DNA from: Pedococcus sp031456495
Lineage (GTDB): Bacteria; Actinomycetota; Actinomycetes; Actinomycetales; Dermatophilaceae
Reading direction: 5' to 3'
Assembly: GCF_031456495.1 (NCBI RefSeq)
Contig: NZ_JAVDUW010000002.1
Span: 889,759 to 953,758 of the forward strand
DNA length: 64,000 nucleotides
Made by a program: the position numbers and the translations under genes. Positions 50,463-59,093 of this stretch are shown here, one piece after another. Position 1 is the first letter of the stretch; every line of letters starts with the position of its first letter. The notes under the pieces are model-generated. The model saw only the letters and a list, made by a program, of their open reading frames with translations, was not told the DNA's origin and did no database searches.

Positions 50463-51448
50463 CGGACCACCAGCACGGCGTCGCCGCGGGGCACGAACTC
50501 GCCGATGACCGGCGCGCCCGGCACCTCACCGGCGAGCAGCAGCCCGCCGCTCGTCTGGGCGTCCGCGAGCAGGACGAGCTCGTCGTCGTCCACGGAGGCC
50601 GACAGGCTCGGGCGCACCCAGTCGAGGTTGCGCCGGCTGCCGCCGGGGACGAAGCCGGCGGCGAGGGACTCGCGGGCGCCCTCGAGGTAGGGGACGGCTG
50701 CGGCGTCGACGACGGCGGTCACCCCGGAGGCGCGCGCCATCTTGTAGAGGTGGCCGAGCAGGCCGAACCCGGTGACGTCGGTGGCCGCCTCGATCCCGGC
50801 GTCGAGCGCGGCCCGTGACGCGGCCGCGTTGAGCGCGGCCATCGAGGCGATGGCGTGCTCGAACACCTCGCCCGTCGCCTTGTGCCGGTTGTTGAGCACC
50901 CCGACGCCGAGCGGCTTGGTGAGGGAGATGGGCTGGCCGGCCCTCGCGGCGTCGTTGCGCAGCAACCGTCTCGCGTCGGCGACGCCGGTGACGGCCATGC
51001 CGTACTTGGGTTCGGGGTCGTCGATGCTGTGGCCGCCCGCGACCGGGCAGCCCGCCTCGCGTCCGATGTCGAGGCCGCCGCGCAGCACCTCGCGGGCCAG
51101 CTCGACCGGGAGGGTGTCCCGGGGCCACCCGAGGAGGTTCACGGCCACGACCGGACGTCCGCCCATGGCATACACGTCCGAGAGGGCGTTGGCCGCGGCG
51201 ATGCGCCCCCAGTCGTAGGCGTCGTCCACGACGGGGGTGAAGAAGTCGGCGGTGGCAAGGACGGCGATGTCGCCCTCGATCCGGACGGCCGCGGCGTCGT
51301 CGCCGGCGTCGAGCCCGACGAGGAGGCTCTCCGAGCCCTCGCCGACGAGGTCGCGGACCATGTCCTCGAGCTCGCCCGGCGGGATCTTGCAGGCACAGCC
51401 GCCGCCGTGGGCGAACTGGGTGAGGCGCAGCGCCGAGGCCGTGGTCAT
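50459..51448 (-). CDS. selD: Selenide, water dikinase (selenophosphate synthetase)
   Basis: Makes selenophosphate from selenide and ATP. 329 residues. The catalytic segment is HGGGCACKI with C18, C20 and K21; it is the Cys form, not Sec. Further blocks: LLVGLDAGDDAAAVRI, TADFFTPVVDDAYDWGRIAAANALSDVYAMGGRPVVAVN, GHSIDDPEPKYGMAVTG and TDVTGFGLLGHL. It supplies selenium for tRNA-Sec and formate dehydrogenase. ATG 51448 faces tRNA-Sec across 111 bp. Confidence 0.96.
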   Translation of the reverse strand: MTTASALRLTQFAHGGGCACKIPPGELEDMVRDLVGEGSESLLVGLDAGDDAAAVRIEGDIAVLATADFFTPVVDDAYDWGRIAAANALSDVYAMGGRPVVAVNLLGWPRDTLPVELAREVLRGGLDIGREAGCPVAGGHSIDDPEPKYGMAVTGVADARRLLRNDAARAGQPISLTKPLGVGVLNNRHKATGEVFEHAIASMAALNAAASRAALDAGIEAATDVTGFGLLGHLYKMARASGVTAVVDAAAVPYLEGARESLAAGFVPGGSRRNLDWVRPSLSASVDDDELVLLADAQTSGGLLLAGEVPGAPVIGEFVPRGDAVLVVR

Positions 51449-51559
51449 GGCCTCGACTCTAGGTCGCCCTCTGCAACCAAGCAGCCCCGACCGCCCCCCG
51501 GCACCCGCGGACGCCGGGGCGCGCGGCAGCGGTCAGGATCGCCGACTACGGTGGGGCGC

Positions 51560-51655
51560 GGAGGTGTCAGGGTTCCTGGTGGTCCCCCCGGTCTTCAAAA
51601 CCGGTGAGACCGAGCATCTCGGTCTGGCGGGTTCGATTCCCGTCCACCTCCGCCA
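51560..51655 (+). tRNA. selC: tRNA-Sec (anticodon TCA)
   Basis: A 96-nt tRNA including encoded CCA. Acceptor GGAGGTG/CACCTCC with G discriminator; D arm GGG/CCC; anticodon stem CCGGT/ACCGG with loop CTTCAAA (anticodon TCA); an eight-bp variable arm AGACCGAG/CTCGGTCT; T loop TTCGATT. The long variable arm and UCA anticodon identify it as the UGA-reading selenocysteine tRNA. Confidence 0.97.
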
Positions 51656-51690
51656 CAGTCGTCCCGGCCCTCGCGCGAGGAGGAGAGCAG

Positions 51691-53454
51691 GTGCACGTCC
51701 TCGCCACTGCCGGGCACGTCGACCACGGCAAGTCGACCCTCGTCCGCGCGCTCACCGGAATCGAGCCGGACCGTTGGGCGGAGGAGCACCGCCGTGGCCT
51801 GACCATCGACCTGGGCTACGCCTGGACGACCCTGCCCTCCGGCGAGGAGGTCGCCTTCGTCGACGTGCCGGGTCACGAGCGGTTCATCGGCAACATGCTC
51901 GCCGGCCTCGGTCCTGCTCCCGCGGTCGTCTTCGTCGTCGCCGCCGACGAGGGCTGGCGCACGCAGTCGGCCGAGCACCTCGCCGCGGTGGACGCCCTCG
52001 GCCTCTCGCACGGGCTGCTCGTCGTGACGCGCAGCGACCTCGCCGCCCCCGGACCCGCCCTGGCCGACGCCGGCGAGAGGCTCTCACGGACTTCGCTGGG
52101 CAGGGTCCCGGCCGTGGCGGTGTCCGCCCGGACCGGCGAAGGGCTGGACGCCCTGCGCGAGCAGCTCGACGTCCTCGTGGCCGGGCTGCCGACCCCCGAC
52201 CCACAGGCACGGGTGCGCCTGTGGGTGGACCGCGCCTTCAGCATCAAGGGTGCCGGCACCGTCGTGACCGGGACGCTCGAGCAGGGCACCCTGCAGGTCG
52301 GCGACGAGGTCGAGGTGGGCGGCCGGCGCCTGCGGATCCGCGGCCTGCAGTCGCTCGAACGGCCGCGGGACGCCGTGGGCGCGGTGGCTCGCGTGGCCGT
52401 GAACCTGCGCGACGTGGCGCCGGACGACGTCCCCCGAGGGACACCCGTGCTGACCCCGGGTGCCTGGCACCCGACGACGACGTTGGACGTGCGCACGAGC
52501 GCCGACCCCTCGGAGCTTCCCGGGACCGTCACGCTGCACCTCGGCACGGTCGCCGTGGAGGCGCGGCTGCGTCCCCTGGCCGGGGATGCCGCGCGGCTGA
52601 CGCTTCCGCACGCCCTGCCACTCGTGGCCGGTGACCGGGCGATCCTGCGCGAGCCCGGCGGCCATCGGCTGCTCGTCGGTGCGCTGGTCCTCGACGCAGA
52701 TCCTCCTGCCCTGCGCCGCAGGGGCGACGGCCGTCGCCGGGGGGAGGCCCTCGCCGCGCACACCGGCGTCCCCGACCTTCCGACGGAGGTCGGCCGGCGC
52801 GGTGCGATGCGCCGGTCGCACGCCGCCGCGCTCGGCCTCGACCCGTCCGCACCCCACCCCGACGTCGTCGCCGAGGGCGACTGGCTGCTCGACCGCTCCG
52901 CCCTGGACGGGTGGGCCGCGGCGCTCGGCGACGCCGTCCGCTCCCGGGCGCAGGCCGAGGCGCTCGACCCCTCGCTGCCGGTCGAGGCGGCCCGCGCGCA
53001 GGCCGGCATACCCGACGTGGCGCTGGTGCCGCTCGCGGCGGCGACGGCCGGGGTCGAGGTGCGCAGCGGCCGCGTGTGGCTGCCCGGCGTCGCTGGCTCG
53101 CTCGGGGAGGCCGAGGAGGGGCTGCGGGCCATCGAGTCGCGCCTCCAGGAGGACCCGTTCGCGGCGCCCGAGCGGCCCGAGCTCGAGGCCGCAGGTCTCG
53201 GCCCGCGGCAGCTGGCCGCCGCGCAGCGCCTCGGTCGGGTGCTGCGGCTCCCGGACGACGTGGTGCTGCTGCCGTCGGGACCCGCCCAGGCGATGCGACG
53301 GCTCGCCGCGCTGCCGCAGCCGTTCACGGCGAGCGACGCCCGGCGAGCCCTCGGCACGACCCGGCGGGTGGTCATCCCGCTGCTGGAGCACCTCGACGGG
53401 CGGGGCTGGACGCGCCGCGTGGACGGCACGCTCCGCGAGGTCGTCCGCCGCTGA
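51691..53454 (+). CDS. selB: Selenocysteine-specific elongation factor SelB
   Basis: Carries Sec-tRNA to UGA codons marked by SECIS. 587 residues. G1 GHVDHGKST, G2 region RGLTIDLGYAW, G3 DVPGHERF and G4 TRSD are present, followed by EF-Tu-like domains 2-3 and C-terminal winged helices that bind SECIS (from about residue 380). GTG 51691 has GAGGAGGAG directly upstream and lies 36 bp after tRNA-Sec, so both are probably co-transcribed. Confidence 0.96.
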   Translation: MHVLATAGHVDHGKSTLVRALTGIEPDRWAEEHRRGLTIDLGYAWTTLPSGEEVAFVDVPGHERFIGNMLAGLGPAPAVVFVVAADEGWRTQSAEHLAAVDALGLSHGLLVVTRSDLAAPGPALADAGERLSRTSLGRVPAVAVSARTGEGLDALREQLDVLVAGLPTPDPQARVRLWVDRAFSIKGAGTVVTGTLEQGTLQVGDEVEVGGRRLRIRGLQSLERPRDAVGAVARVAVNLRDVAPDDVPRGTPVLTPGAWHPTTTLDVRTSADPSELPGTVTLHLGTVAVEARLRPLAGDAARLTLPHALPLVAGDRAILREPGGHRLLVGALVLDADPPALRRRGDGRRRGEALAAHTGVPDLPTEVGRRGAMRRSHAAALGLDPSAPHPDVVAEGDWLLDRSALDGWAAALGDAVRSRAQAEALDPSLPVEAARAQAGIPDVALVPLAAATAGVEVRSGRVWLPGVAGSLGEAEEGLRAIESRLQEDPFAAPERPELEAAGLGPRQLAAAQRLGRVLRLPDDVVLLPSGPAQAMRRLAALPQPFTASDARRALGTTRRVVIPLLEHLDGRGWTRRVDGTLREVVRR

Positions 53455-53475
53455 CCGCCCTGGCCCATCTGCCCG

Positions 53476-53560
53476 CTCGTCTGCTCACAGACCCACGTCC
53501 CTCTGCGCGCTGATCCGCTCCCTGCGCACCACCACGCTGGTCTGCACACAGACCTCCGCG
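53476..53560. repeat. Dispersed 85-bp intergenic repeat, copy A
   Basis: About 81 % identical to 58815-58899. It contains two small hairpins, GTCTG-CTCA-CAGAC and GGTCTG-CACA-CAGACC, flanking a GATCCGCTCCCTGCGCA core. It lies between convergent selB and the AlkZ-like gene. Confidence 0.75.
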
Positions 53561-53566
53561 TGCGGG

Positions 53567-54688
53567 TCAGCCGCGCCACAGGGGCGGCGTGCCCTCGTTC
53601 TCGGTATACGTGAGGTCCCGCTCGAGGAACCCCGCGAGCCGCTGGGCCGCCAGGCGCACCGACGTCCGGCGCGCGCGGGACAGGCTCGGTGCGAGCCGGA
53701 CCTCGACCTCGACCGCGCTCGCCGAGATGGTCCGCTTCCACAGCCCGACGTTCTCGCCGTCGGCCAGCACCATCGCCCAGAACGGGTCGGTCCGCTCGGC
53801 ATACGGATGGTCGGAGAGGGCAGGGAAGCCCACGGTCGGGTACGTCAGCACGACCTCGTCATAGGTCGGGAAGAGGTATGCCGTCGGCGCGGCCGGGCTG
53901 CGCCGCGGCACCGCCTCGGGGTCGTACCAGTGCGGCTGGCCGTCGACCTCGACCTGCTCGAGGTCGTCACCGAGCTCGGCGAGGGCAGCCCTCGTGTCGG
54001 CGACGGTCAGCGAGGACCACCGCGTGAAGTCCTTGACCGTGGCGGGTCCGTGCCCGGTGAAGAAGCGTCGGGCGAGGTCGACGAGTGCCTCGTCGCGCTC
54101 TCGTCGCCGGGTCGGGGCGACGACCTCGTCGACCAGCGCGTAGGTGTGGTGGACCCCGGTCATCGGTCCCGAGCAGACCACCCCGCGCAGCTCGGCGACG
54201 AGCAAGAGGTGGCCAAGCCGCTCGCCCGGCCCGACAGGGGATCCGAGCCGAGCGAGCTCGGCGCCTAGGTCCGCGCGCGTGCGAAAGTGCTTGCCGCGCA
54301 ACAGCTCTGCCACCTGCTCGACCCCATCGTCGAGGACCCCAGGTTCGTCGAGCCCGAGCTGCCGGTGCCTGCCGGCCATGCTCGCCAGGACGCGGGGAGA
54401 GGTGAGCTCCAGGATCCAGCGCAGGTCCTCCGGGCGGACGAGGTGCCACGTGGGTCGCAGGATGTGGGTCCGCACGAGGGCGCCGGCGTCGAGCTCGGCG
54501 CGCACCGCGGCATACGTCGAGCGGCGCGACCGCATGGCGAGGGAGTAGAAGGCGTGGTCGCGCTCCTGGCCCTGCACGCAGGTGAGCAGCTCGACGACCT
54601 CCGCCGCGGTCGGCAGCGGCGCCGAGGAGAGCCGCTGCGTGGCCAGCCGCAGCGCGAGCACGCGCGAGCGGTCCAGTGCGGTGACCAT
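53567..54688 (-). CDS. AlkZ/YcaQ-type winged-helix protein, putative DNA glycosylase
   Basis: A 373-residue HTH_42 (DUF1006) protein. The family comprises AlkZ/YcaQ glycosylases that unhook interstrand crosslinks and alkylated bases. The catalytic QxQ-type motif is visible as VQGQE (about residues 38-42), followed by YSLAMRSR, and RPTWHLVRPEDLRW and TYDEVVLTYP fit the family. Strictly, specificity (crosslink versus alkyl adduct) cannot be told. It starts 47 bp from a divergent SRPBCC gene. Confidence 0.82.
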   Translation of the reverse strand: MVTALDRSRVLALRLATQRLSSAPLPTAAEVVELLTCVQGQERDHAFYSLAMRSRRSTYAAVRAELDAGALVRTHILRPTWHLVRPEDLRWILELTSPRVLASMAGRHRQLGLDEPGVLDDGVEQVAELLRGKHFRTRADLGAELARLGSPVGPGERLGHLLLVAELRGVVCSGPMTGVHHTYALVDEVVAPTRRRERDEALVDLARRFFTGHGPATVKDFTRWSSLTVADTRAALAELGDDLEQVEVDGQPHWYDPEAVPRRSPAAPTAYLFPTYDEVVLTYPTVGFPALSDHPYAERTDPFWAMVLADGENVGLWKRTISASAVEVEVRLAPSLSRARRTSVRLAAQRLAGFLERDLTYTENEGTPPLWRG

Positions 54689-54735
54689 GGGCTCATCCTG
54701 TAGGAACTCGGGCCCTTCTGCGCGACCATGGAGGA

Positions 54736-55173
54736 ATGGAGCAGAGCACCACCATCGACGTCGCGGCCCCGCCGAGCCGGGTCTGGGAGGTGGTCACCGA
54801 CGTCGAGCACTGGCCCGACTGGACGCCGACGATGCGGTGGGTGCGCAGGGTGGACGAGGGACCGCTGCGGACGGGGTCGCAGGCCAAGATCAGCCAGCCC
54901 AAGATGCCCACCGTCGACTGGACGGTCACCGACATCGAACCCGTCGACCACTTCACCTGGGTGAGCACGTCACCGGGTGTGCGGACCACGGCCCGGCACT
55001 CGGTGGAGCCCCTGCCCGGCGGCGGGACGCGGGTGCGGCTGTCGATCGAGCAGGCCGGCCCGCTGGGATCGGTCGTGCAGTGGGTCTACGGCAACCTGAC
55101 CGACCGCTACCTCGCCCTGGAGGCCGCCGGTCTCAAGCAGCGCTGCGAGGGCGGCGCCCGACCCGCAGCGTGA
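54736..55173 (+). CDS. SRPBCC family protein
   Basis: A 145-residue START-like lipid- or ligand-binding fold (polyketide cyclase 2 type). MEQSTTIDVAAPPSRVWEVVTDVEHWPDWTP is a classic SRPBCC opening and the C-terminal long helix (GNLTDRYLALEAAGLKQRCE) closes the cavity. Ligand unknown. Confidence 0.85.
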   Translation: MEQSTTIDVAAPPSRVWEVVTDVEHWPDWTPTMRWVRRVDEGPLRTGSQAKISQPKMPTVDWTVTDIEPVDHFTWVSTSPGVRTTARHSVEPLPGGGTRVRLSIEQAGPLGSVVQWVYGNLTDRYLALEAAGLKQRCEGGARPAA

Positions 55174-55266
55174 CCCGAGCCTCACCCTGTCCGATGAGTT
55201 CCGGCGAACCCTCGGGTCCACCTCACTGACAGGCAGTGGACGGCGGACGGCGCGAAGGAGCTCGGC

Positions 55267-55866
55267 ATGGGCACGGTCAAGGCAGGCATCACCACTTCGG
55301 TAGACGGGTACGTCGCCGGCCCTGACGACGGGCCTGGCAGGGGGCTCGGCGAGGGCGGGGAGCGGTTGCACCACTGGGTGTTCGGCGGTCCGTGGACCTA
55401 CGACTCGATGCCTGAGGGCAACACGCGCGCCGACGACGACGGCTGGATGGCGCGCGGCATGGCGGACCTCGGGGCGGTCGTCGCGGGGCGGGCGACCTAC
55501 GAGGCGTCGGGCCACTGGGACGACACGAACCCGTGGGGCGTCCCGTTCTTCATCGTCACGCACCGGCCGCAGGAGCAGCCCGAGGGCGACGCCTTCCGCT
55601 TCGTCTCCGGGGTGGTCGACGCCGTCGAGGCCGCTAAGGAGGCCGCCGGGGACAAGGACGTCCACGTCATGGGCGGCGCCGACGTCATCCGCCAGGCGCT
55701 CGCGGCCGGCCTGGTCGACGAGCTCTCGATCATCCTGGCCCCGGTCGTGCTCGGGGGCGGGAAGCGTCTGTTCGAGGGCTTCGACCAGGACCTCGAGCTC
55801 GAGCACCTCGGCGTCACCCAGACCCGGCTCGCGACGTTCGTCGACTACCGGGTGGTGCGGTCGTGA
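55267..55866 (+). CDS. Dihydrofolate reductase family (RibD C-terminal-like) protein
   Basis: A 199-residue DHFR/RibD_C-fold reductase. TTSVDGYVAGPDDGPGRGLGEGGE, MADLGAVVAGRATYEASGHW and VMGGADVIRQALAAGLVDELSIILAPVVLGGGKRLF are the characteristic NADPH-binding blocks of this group, which is distinct from housekeeping folA. GAAGGAG lies upstream of ATG 55267. The stop overlaps the next gene's start. Confidence 0.88.
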   Translation: MGTVKAGITTSVDGYVAGPDDGPGRGLGEGGERLHHWVFGGPWTYDSMPEGNTRADDDGWMARGMADLGAVVAGRATYEASGHWDDTNPWGVPFFIVTHRPQEQPEGDAFRFVSGVVDAVEAAKEAAGDKDVHVMGGADVIRQALAAGLVDELSIILAPVVLGGGKRLFEGFDQDLELEHLGVTQTRLATFVDYRVVRS

Positions 55867-58085
55867 CCGCCCTGCCCCGGCTCGGCGCCAGGGCCCGTCG
55901 CGCCCTCGAGGCTGCCGGCATCACCTCGCTCGACGACTGCGTGCGTGAAGGGCGCCGGGCCGTCGCCAGCCTCGACGGGCTGGACGACGCCAGCCTGGCC
56001 GCCCTCGACGAGGCGGTCCTGCGCGCCGGTGCCGCTGGGCGTGACCGCGACGAGGCGGTCCTGCGCGGCGGTGTCGCTGGGCGTGACCGCGACGAGGACG
56101 TCCTGCTGGCCGGCTGACGGACCACCGTCCGGAACGCGCGCACCACTCACACGTCCGCGTCGCCGGCGGCCCCGGCGGCGGGTGGCCCAGCGCAGGATGA
56201 GCACCAGCGCAAGCAGCACCAGCACCGCCCCCAGCAGCAGCCCGGCACCGACGAGCGTCGCCCGCCCCGCGCCGGTCCGCGCGTCCGCCAGGGCGGCATC
56301 GGCGCTGGCGGTGTCGCCCTTGGCTATGGCGCCCTTGGCCCGGTCGAGGTCTGCTCCGGGCTGCAGGACGAGGTCGCCGAGCCGTGCGAGCGGGCCGGCC
56401 GAGTCGACGTCCGACCGCGTCGACCGGAACGCCCTCGCCTCCCGCACGAACGTCCCCAGTTGCGCGCCCACCTCGCGGTACTCGCTGGTCTCGTCAGCCG
56501 ACTGGTAGGCCGCCCGCAGCGACGCGACGTCGATCACGGCGGCGGTCGCCGCCGCCTGCGCGGCCTTCGCCTGCGGTCCCAGGGCGCGGGTCAGGGCGAG
56601 CTCGCGCCCGGCCCGGGTGAAGTCCCAGTCCGCCATCGCCGTCCGGACCCCGCGCGGCAGCGACCACGCCCCGTCGGCGGCGTCCTGCGCGGCATACGCG
56701 GTCCGGGCCGTGGTGCGCGCGGGCAGCAGCGCCTTGCCCTCGGAGTCCAGGACCCACCGGGTCATCAGCGCGCGGGTGCTGGCGTTGCCGCCGAGCACCT
56801 CGAAGAGGTCGTACGCCTGACGCCAGGTGGTCGCGTGCGTCGTGATGGTGCGCTCGCCGGGGGCGTCGTAGACGGTCCTCGTCGTGGTCAGGGCCTTGAT
56901 GAGCTGCGGTCGGGGAACCGCTCTGCTGCCGGCCACGAGGTCGTGCACGACCCGCCACGACGCGGGGTAGGCGTAGTCCTCGGCCGACCCCGCGCGGCTC
57001 GAGCCCTGCCAGTCCGCGAGCGGGAACGCGGACTTCTGGGTGGGGGAGACGGCCGGGTGCTTCGTGTCCTTCTGGCCCGTCGCGGCCGTGGTCTCGGTGG
57101 CGAGCTCCTGCGCCAGGCCCTCGGTGAGCCAGCGGTCGTCGAGGTGGTCGAAGTTGGACCAGGCGTGCGACAGCTCGTGTGCGAGCAGGGCCGGGTCCAG
57201 CGCCTCGGAGACGTCGATCCGGCCGCGCTCGTAGCTGCCGTCCCAGCCGTAGACCTGCCCGCTGGCGTCCTCGGTGATCGTGGTCGAGCGGTTCGGCCAC
57301 GGCTGGCCGGTGAGCCGCTCGAGCGTCGTGACCGAGCTCGGCAGGCGGCCGGCGATGTAGGAGGACCAGCGCGTGTCCCCGGGGAAGGCCTGCAGGGAGA
57401 ACGCGTACTGCCCGACCTTCACCTCGCGCTTGACGACCTGGGACGGGTCGCGCAGCGACAGCTGGGTCCACAGGCCGTCGGGGCCGCCGCCGTGGATCGT
57501 GGCGACACGGGTGTCTCCGCTGCCCGACTCGGTGTAAGCCATGCCGAGGTCGAGGGTCATCCAGCGCGGCGAGACGACCTCGATGGTGGCGCGCCCGGCG
57601 TCGCCGGGGGAGTAGACGTCGAACGCGGCATACCCCTTGCCGACGCGTCCGGGCTGGGACGAGCGGACCGGCGACCCGGGGATCGTGTACGTCAGGGTGA
57701 CGGTTCGGGTCTGGCCGTAGCGCAGGTCGCTCGGGAAGCTGATGTCGGCGTAGTACTGGCCCTTCTGGCGGACCACCTTCACCGGGATGGAGGACCCGTT
57801 CGAGGTGCCCTTGAGCGACGTCACCGAGCTCGGCAGCCACACGCCGTAGCCGGTCCAGTAGAAGTACCGGGTCGCCGTCGACGGCTGCTCGTTGGTCACG
57901 GTGACGGTCTGGGTGACCTTCACGGGGGAGCCGTCCTCGGAGACGACGTAACGGGTCGTCCCGCTCTCTCCGAGGCCGCCGGCGGCCAGCGCAGGGCTCG
58001 GCGCGAGCACGGTCGTCCCGGCGGCGAGCGCGGTGGCGGCGGCCAGCGTGAGCGCCGCGGTCCGGATGCTTCCCCCCAGATGCAT
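55845..58085 (-). CDS. Secreted, membrane-anchored M1-like metallopeptidase
   Basis: A 746-residue protein with a Sec signal peptide (AALTLAAATALAAGTTVLAPSPALA), a beta-rich N-terminal half, and the zinc site HELSH with downstream Glu in WLTEGLAQELA, as in gluzincins with the M1/MA(E) core. A C-terminal helix (ATLVGAGLLLGAVLVLLALVLILRW) and RRRGRRRRG give an inside-facing basic stop. The last 100 residues contain LVAVTPSDTAAQDR-type repeats and are antiparallel to the HhH gene and the reductase end. Function: probably envelope proteolysis; the GAMEN exopeptidase motif of true M1 enzymes is not seen. Confidence 0.8.
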   Translation of the reverse strand: MHLGGSIRTAALTLAAATALAAGTTVLAPSPALAAGGLGESGTTRYVVSEDGSPVKVTQTVTVTNEQPSTATRYFYWTGYGVWLPSSVTSLKGTSNGSSIPVKVVRQKGQYYADISFPSDLRYGQTRTVTLTYTIPGSPVRSSQPGRVGKGYAAFDVYSPGDAGRATIEVVSPRWMTLDLGMAYTESGSGDTRVATIHGGGPDGLWTQLSLRDPSQVVKREVKVGQYAFSLQAFPGDTRWSSYIAGRLPSSVTTLERLTGQPWPNRSTTITEDASGQVYGWDGSYERGRIDVSEALDPALLAHELSHAWSNFDHLDDRWLTEGLAQELATETTAATGQKDTKHPAVSPTQKSAFPLADWQGSSRAGSAEDYAYPASWRVVHDLVAGSRAVPRPQLIKALTTTRTVYDAPGERTITTHATTWRQAYDLFEVLGGNASTRALMTRWVLDSEGKALLPARTTARTAYAAQDAADGAWSLPRGVRTAMADWDFTRAGRELALTRALGPQAKAAQAAATAAVIDVASLRAAYQSADETSEYREVGAQLGTFVREARAFRSTRSDVDSAGPLARLGDLVLQPGADLDRAKGAIAKGDTASADAALADARTGAGRATLVGAGLLLGAVLVLLALVLILRWATRRRGRRRRGRVSGARVPDGGPSAGQQDVLVAVTPSDTAAQDRLVAVTPSGTGAQDRLVEGGQAGVVQPVEAGDGPAPFTHAVVERGDAGSLEGATGPGAEPGQGGHDRTTR
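55863..56117 (+). CDS. Small helix-hairpin-helix protein with 14-residue repeats
   Basis: An 84-residue protein whose first 55 residues (LPRLGARARRALEAAGITSLDDC ... LDGLDDASLAALDEAVLRAG) are an alpha-CTD/HhH-like fold common as a stand-alone actinobacterial protein. The tail is a 14-residue repeat (GRDRDEAVLRGGVA) encoded by 42-bp DNA units. It overlaps the reductase by four bases (GTGA), which supports translation, but it is antiparallel to the 3' end of the peptidase gene, so one of the two tails may not be functional. Confidence 0.6.
   Translation: MTALPRLGARARRALEAAGITSLDDCVREGRRAVASLDGLDDASLAALDEAVLRAGAAGRDRDEAVLRGGVAGRDRDEDVLLAG
56006..56116. repeat. 42-bp tandem repeat shared by two antiparallel genes
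   Basis: Units begin at 56006, 56048 and 56090 (2.6 copies, few mismatches). On the plus strand they encode RDRDEAVLR repeats, on the minus strand LVAVTPSxTxAQDR repeats. Confidence 0.85.
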
Positions 58086-58152
58086 GGCGGCAGTATGACC
58101 CAGCCCGCTGACACGAGTGGCCGTGTCGTCCCCAGTCGGCGGGAAGCCTGTC

Positions 58153-58779
58153 TCAGGCGAGCTCGCGCCGCATGACGAGGCGCGGCATCCCGCTCGCGGT
58201 GGCGGCGGTCGTCCCCACGACCTCGAACCCGACCCGCTCGAACATGGCCCTCGTCCCGACGAACGCCATCGTCAGGTCCATCCGGGCGCCCTCGGTGTCC
58301 ACCGGGTGGGCCTCGACCGCGGGCGCGCCGCGGCTCGCGGCATACGCCACCGCACCCTCGAGCAGGTGCGTGGTGACGCCCTGCCTGCGGTGACCCGACC
58401 GGACCACCACGCAGACGATGCTCCACACGGGGCGGTCGTCGACGGGCGGCATCAGCTTCGACCGGGCGAGCCTGGTGATCTCCGACCGCGGGCCGATGTT
58501 GCACCAGCCGACCGGCACCCCGTCGCGGTAGGCGGCCACGCCCGGCGGGTTCGGCCGGTCGCACAGCGCGCGCATGGCCTGCTCGCGGGCCGTCGGGCCG
58601 TCGCCGCCGAGCTCGCGGATCTCGGGGGCGGTGAGGCGGTGCGAGAGGCACCAGCAGTGGGTGGTCCGGCGGCTCCGGTTGACGACGTCCGCGAAGTCCT
58701 CGAACCGGTCCGGCGTCACCGGGTGCGTCTCCCAGACGGCGTCGGCGGTCGTGGCGTCCTGGGTCCCCCTGGCGGTCAT
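58153..58779 (-). CDS. GNAT family N-acetyltransferase
   Basis: A 208-residue acetyltransferase. RFEDFADVVNRSRRTTHCWCLSHRL is an N-terminal block seen in a GNAT subgroup with a CWC motif, and VVVRSGHRRQGVTTHLLEGAVAYA is the acetyl-CoA loop. The product substrate is unknown. ATG 58779 is chosen; a longer upstream extension to 58872 lies in the dispersed-repeat region. Confidence 0.8.
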   Translation of the reverse strand: MTARGTQDATTADAVWETHPVTPDRFEDFADVVNRSRRTTHCWCLSHRLTAPEIRELGGDGPTAREQAMRALCDRPNPPGVAAYRDGVPVGWCNIGPRSEITRLARSKLMPPVDDRPVWSIVCVVVRSGHRRQGVTTHLLEGAVAYAASRGAPAVEAHPVDTEGARMDLTMAFVGTRAMFERVGFEVVGTTAATASGMPRLVMRRELA

Positions 58780-58814
58780 GACGCCAGCCAACCATCTCCG
58801 GCCGACGACACACG

Positions 58815-58899
58815 CTCGTCTGCGCACACACCCGCGTCCCACTGCGCACGGATCCGCTCCCTGCGCAGTCACACGCTCGTCTGTGCGCAGACCTCCGCT
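58815..58899. repeat. Dispersed 85-bp intergenic repeat, copy B
   Basis: Second copy of the element at 53476-53560. Its hairpin GTCTG-TGCG-CAGAC is intact and the other is broken. The 13-base ACACGCTCGTCTG occurs at both ends of the element. Confidence 0.75.
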
Positions 58900-59014
58900 C
58901 CGGCGCGCCCACCACCGGCCGGACCCACATCTGGGGTGCCTCCAGAGTCACACCAGTCACACGGACACCACCTCGGGCGTGTCGCGCGCGGCCTCCGCAG
59001 GCCCCTGACCTGCG

Positions 59015-59089
59015 GCGATGCAGACTGCCTCGGACGAACGGCGGAGTTTCCCGGAACGACTTGCATCGCCGCCGCCAGCGATGCAGACT
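59015..59089. repeat. 12-bp direct repeat upstream of nrdR
   Basis: GCGATGCAGACT at 59015-59026 and 59078-59089, with GCATCGC in reverse between them, just before the NrdR boxes. Possible binding sites for an unidentified regulator. Confidence 0.5.
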
Positions 59090-59093
59090 ATCC

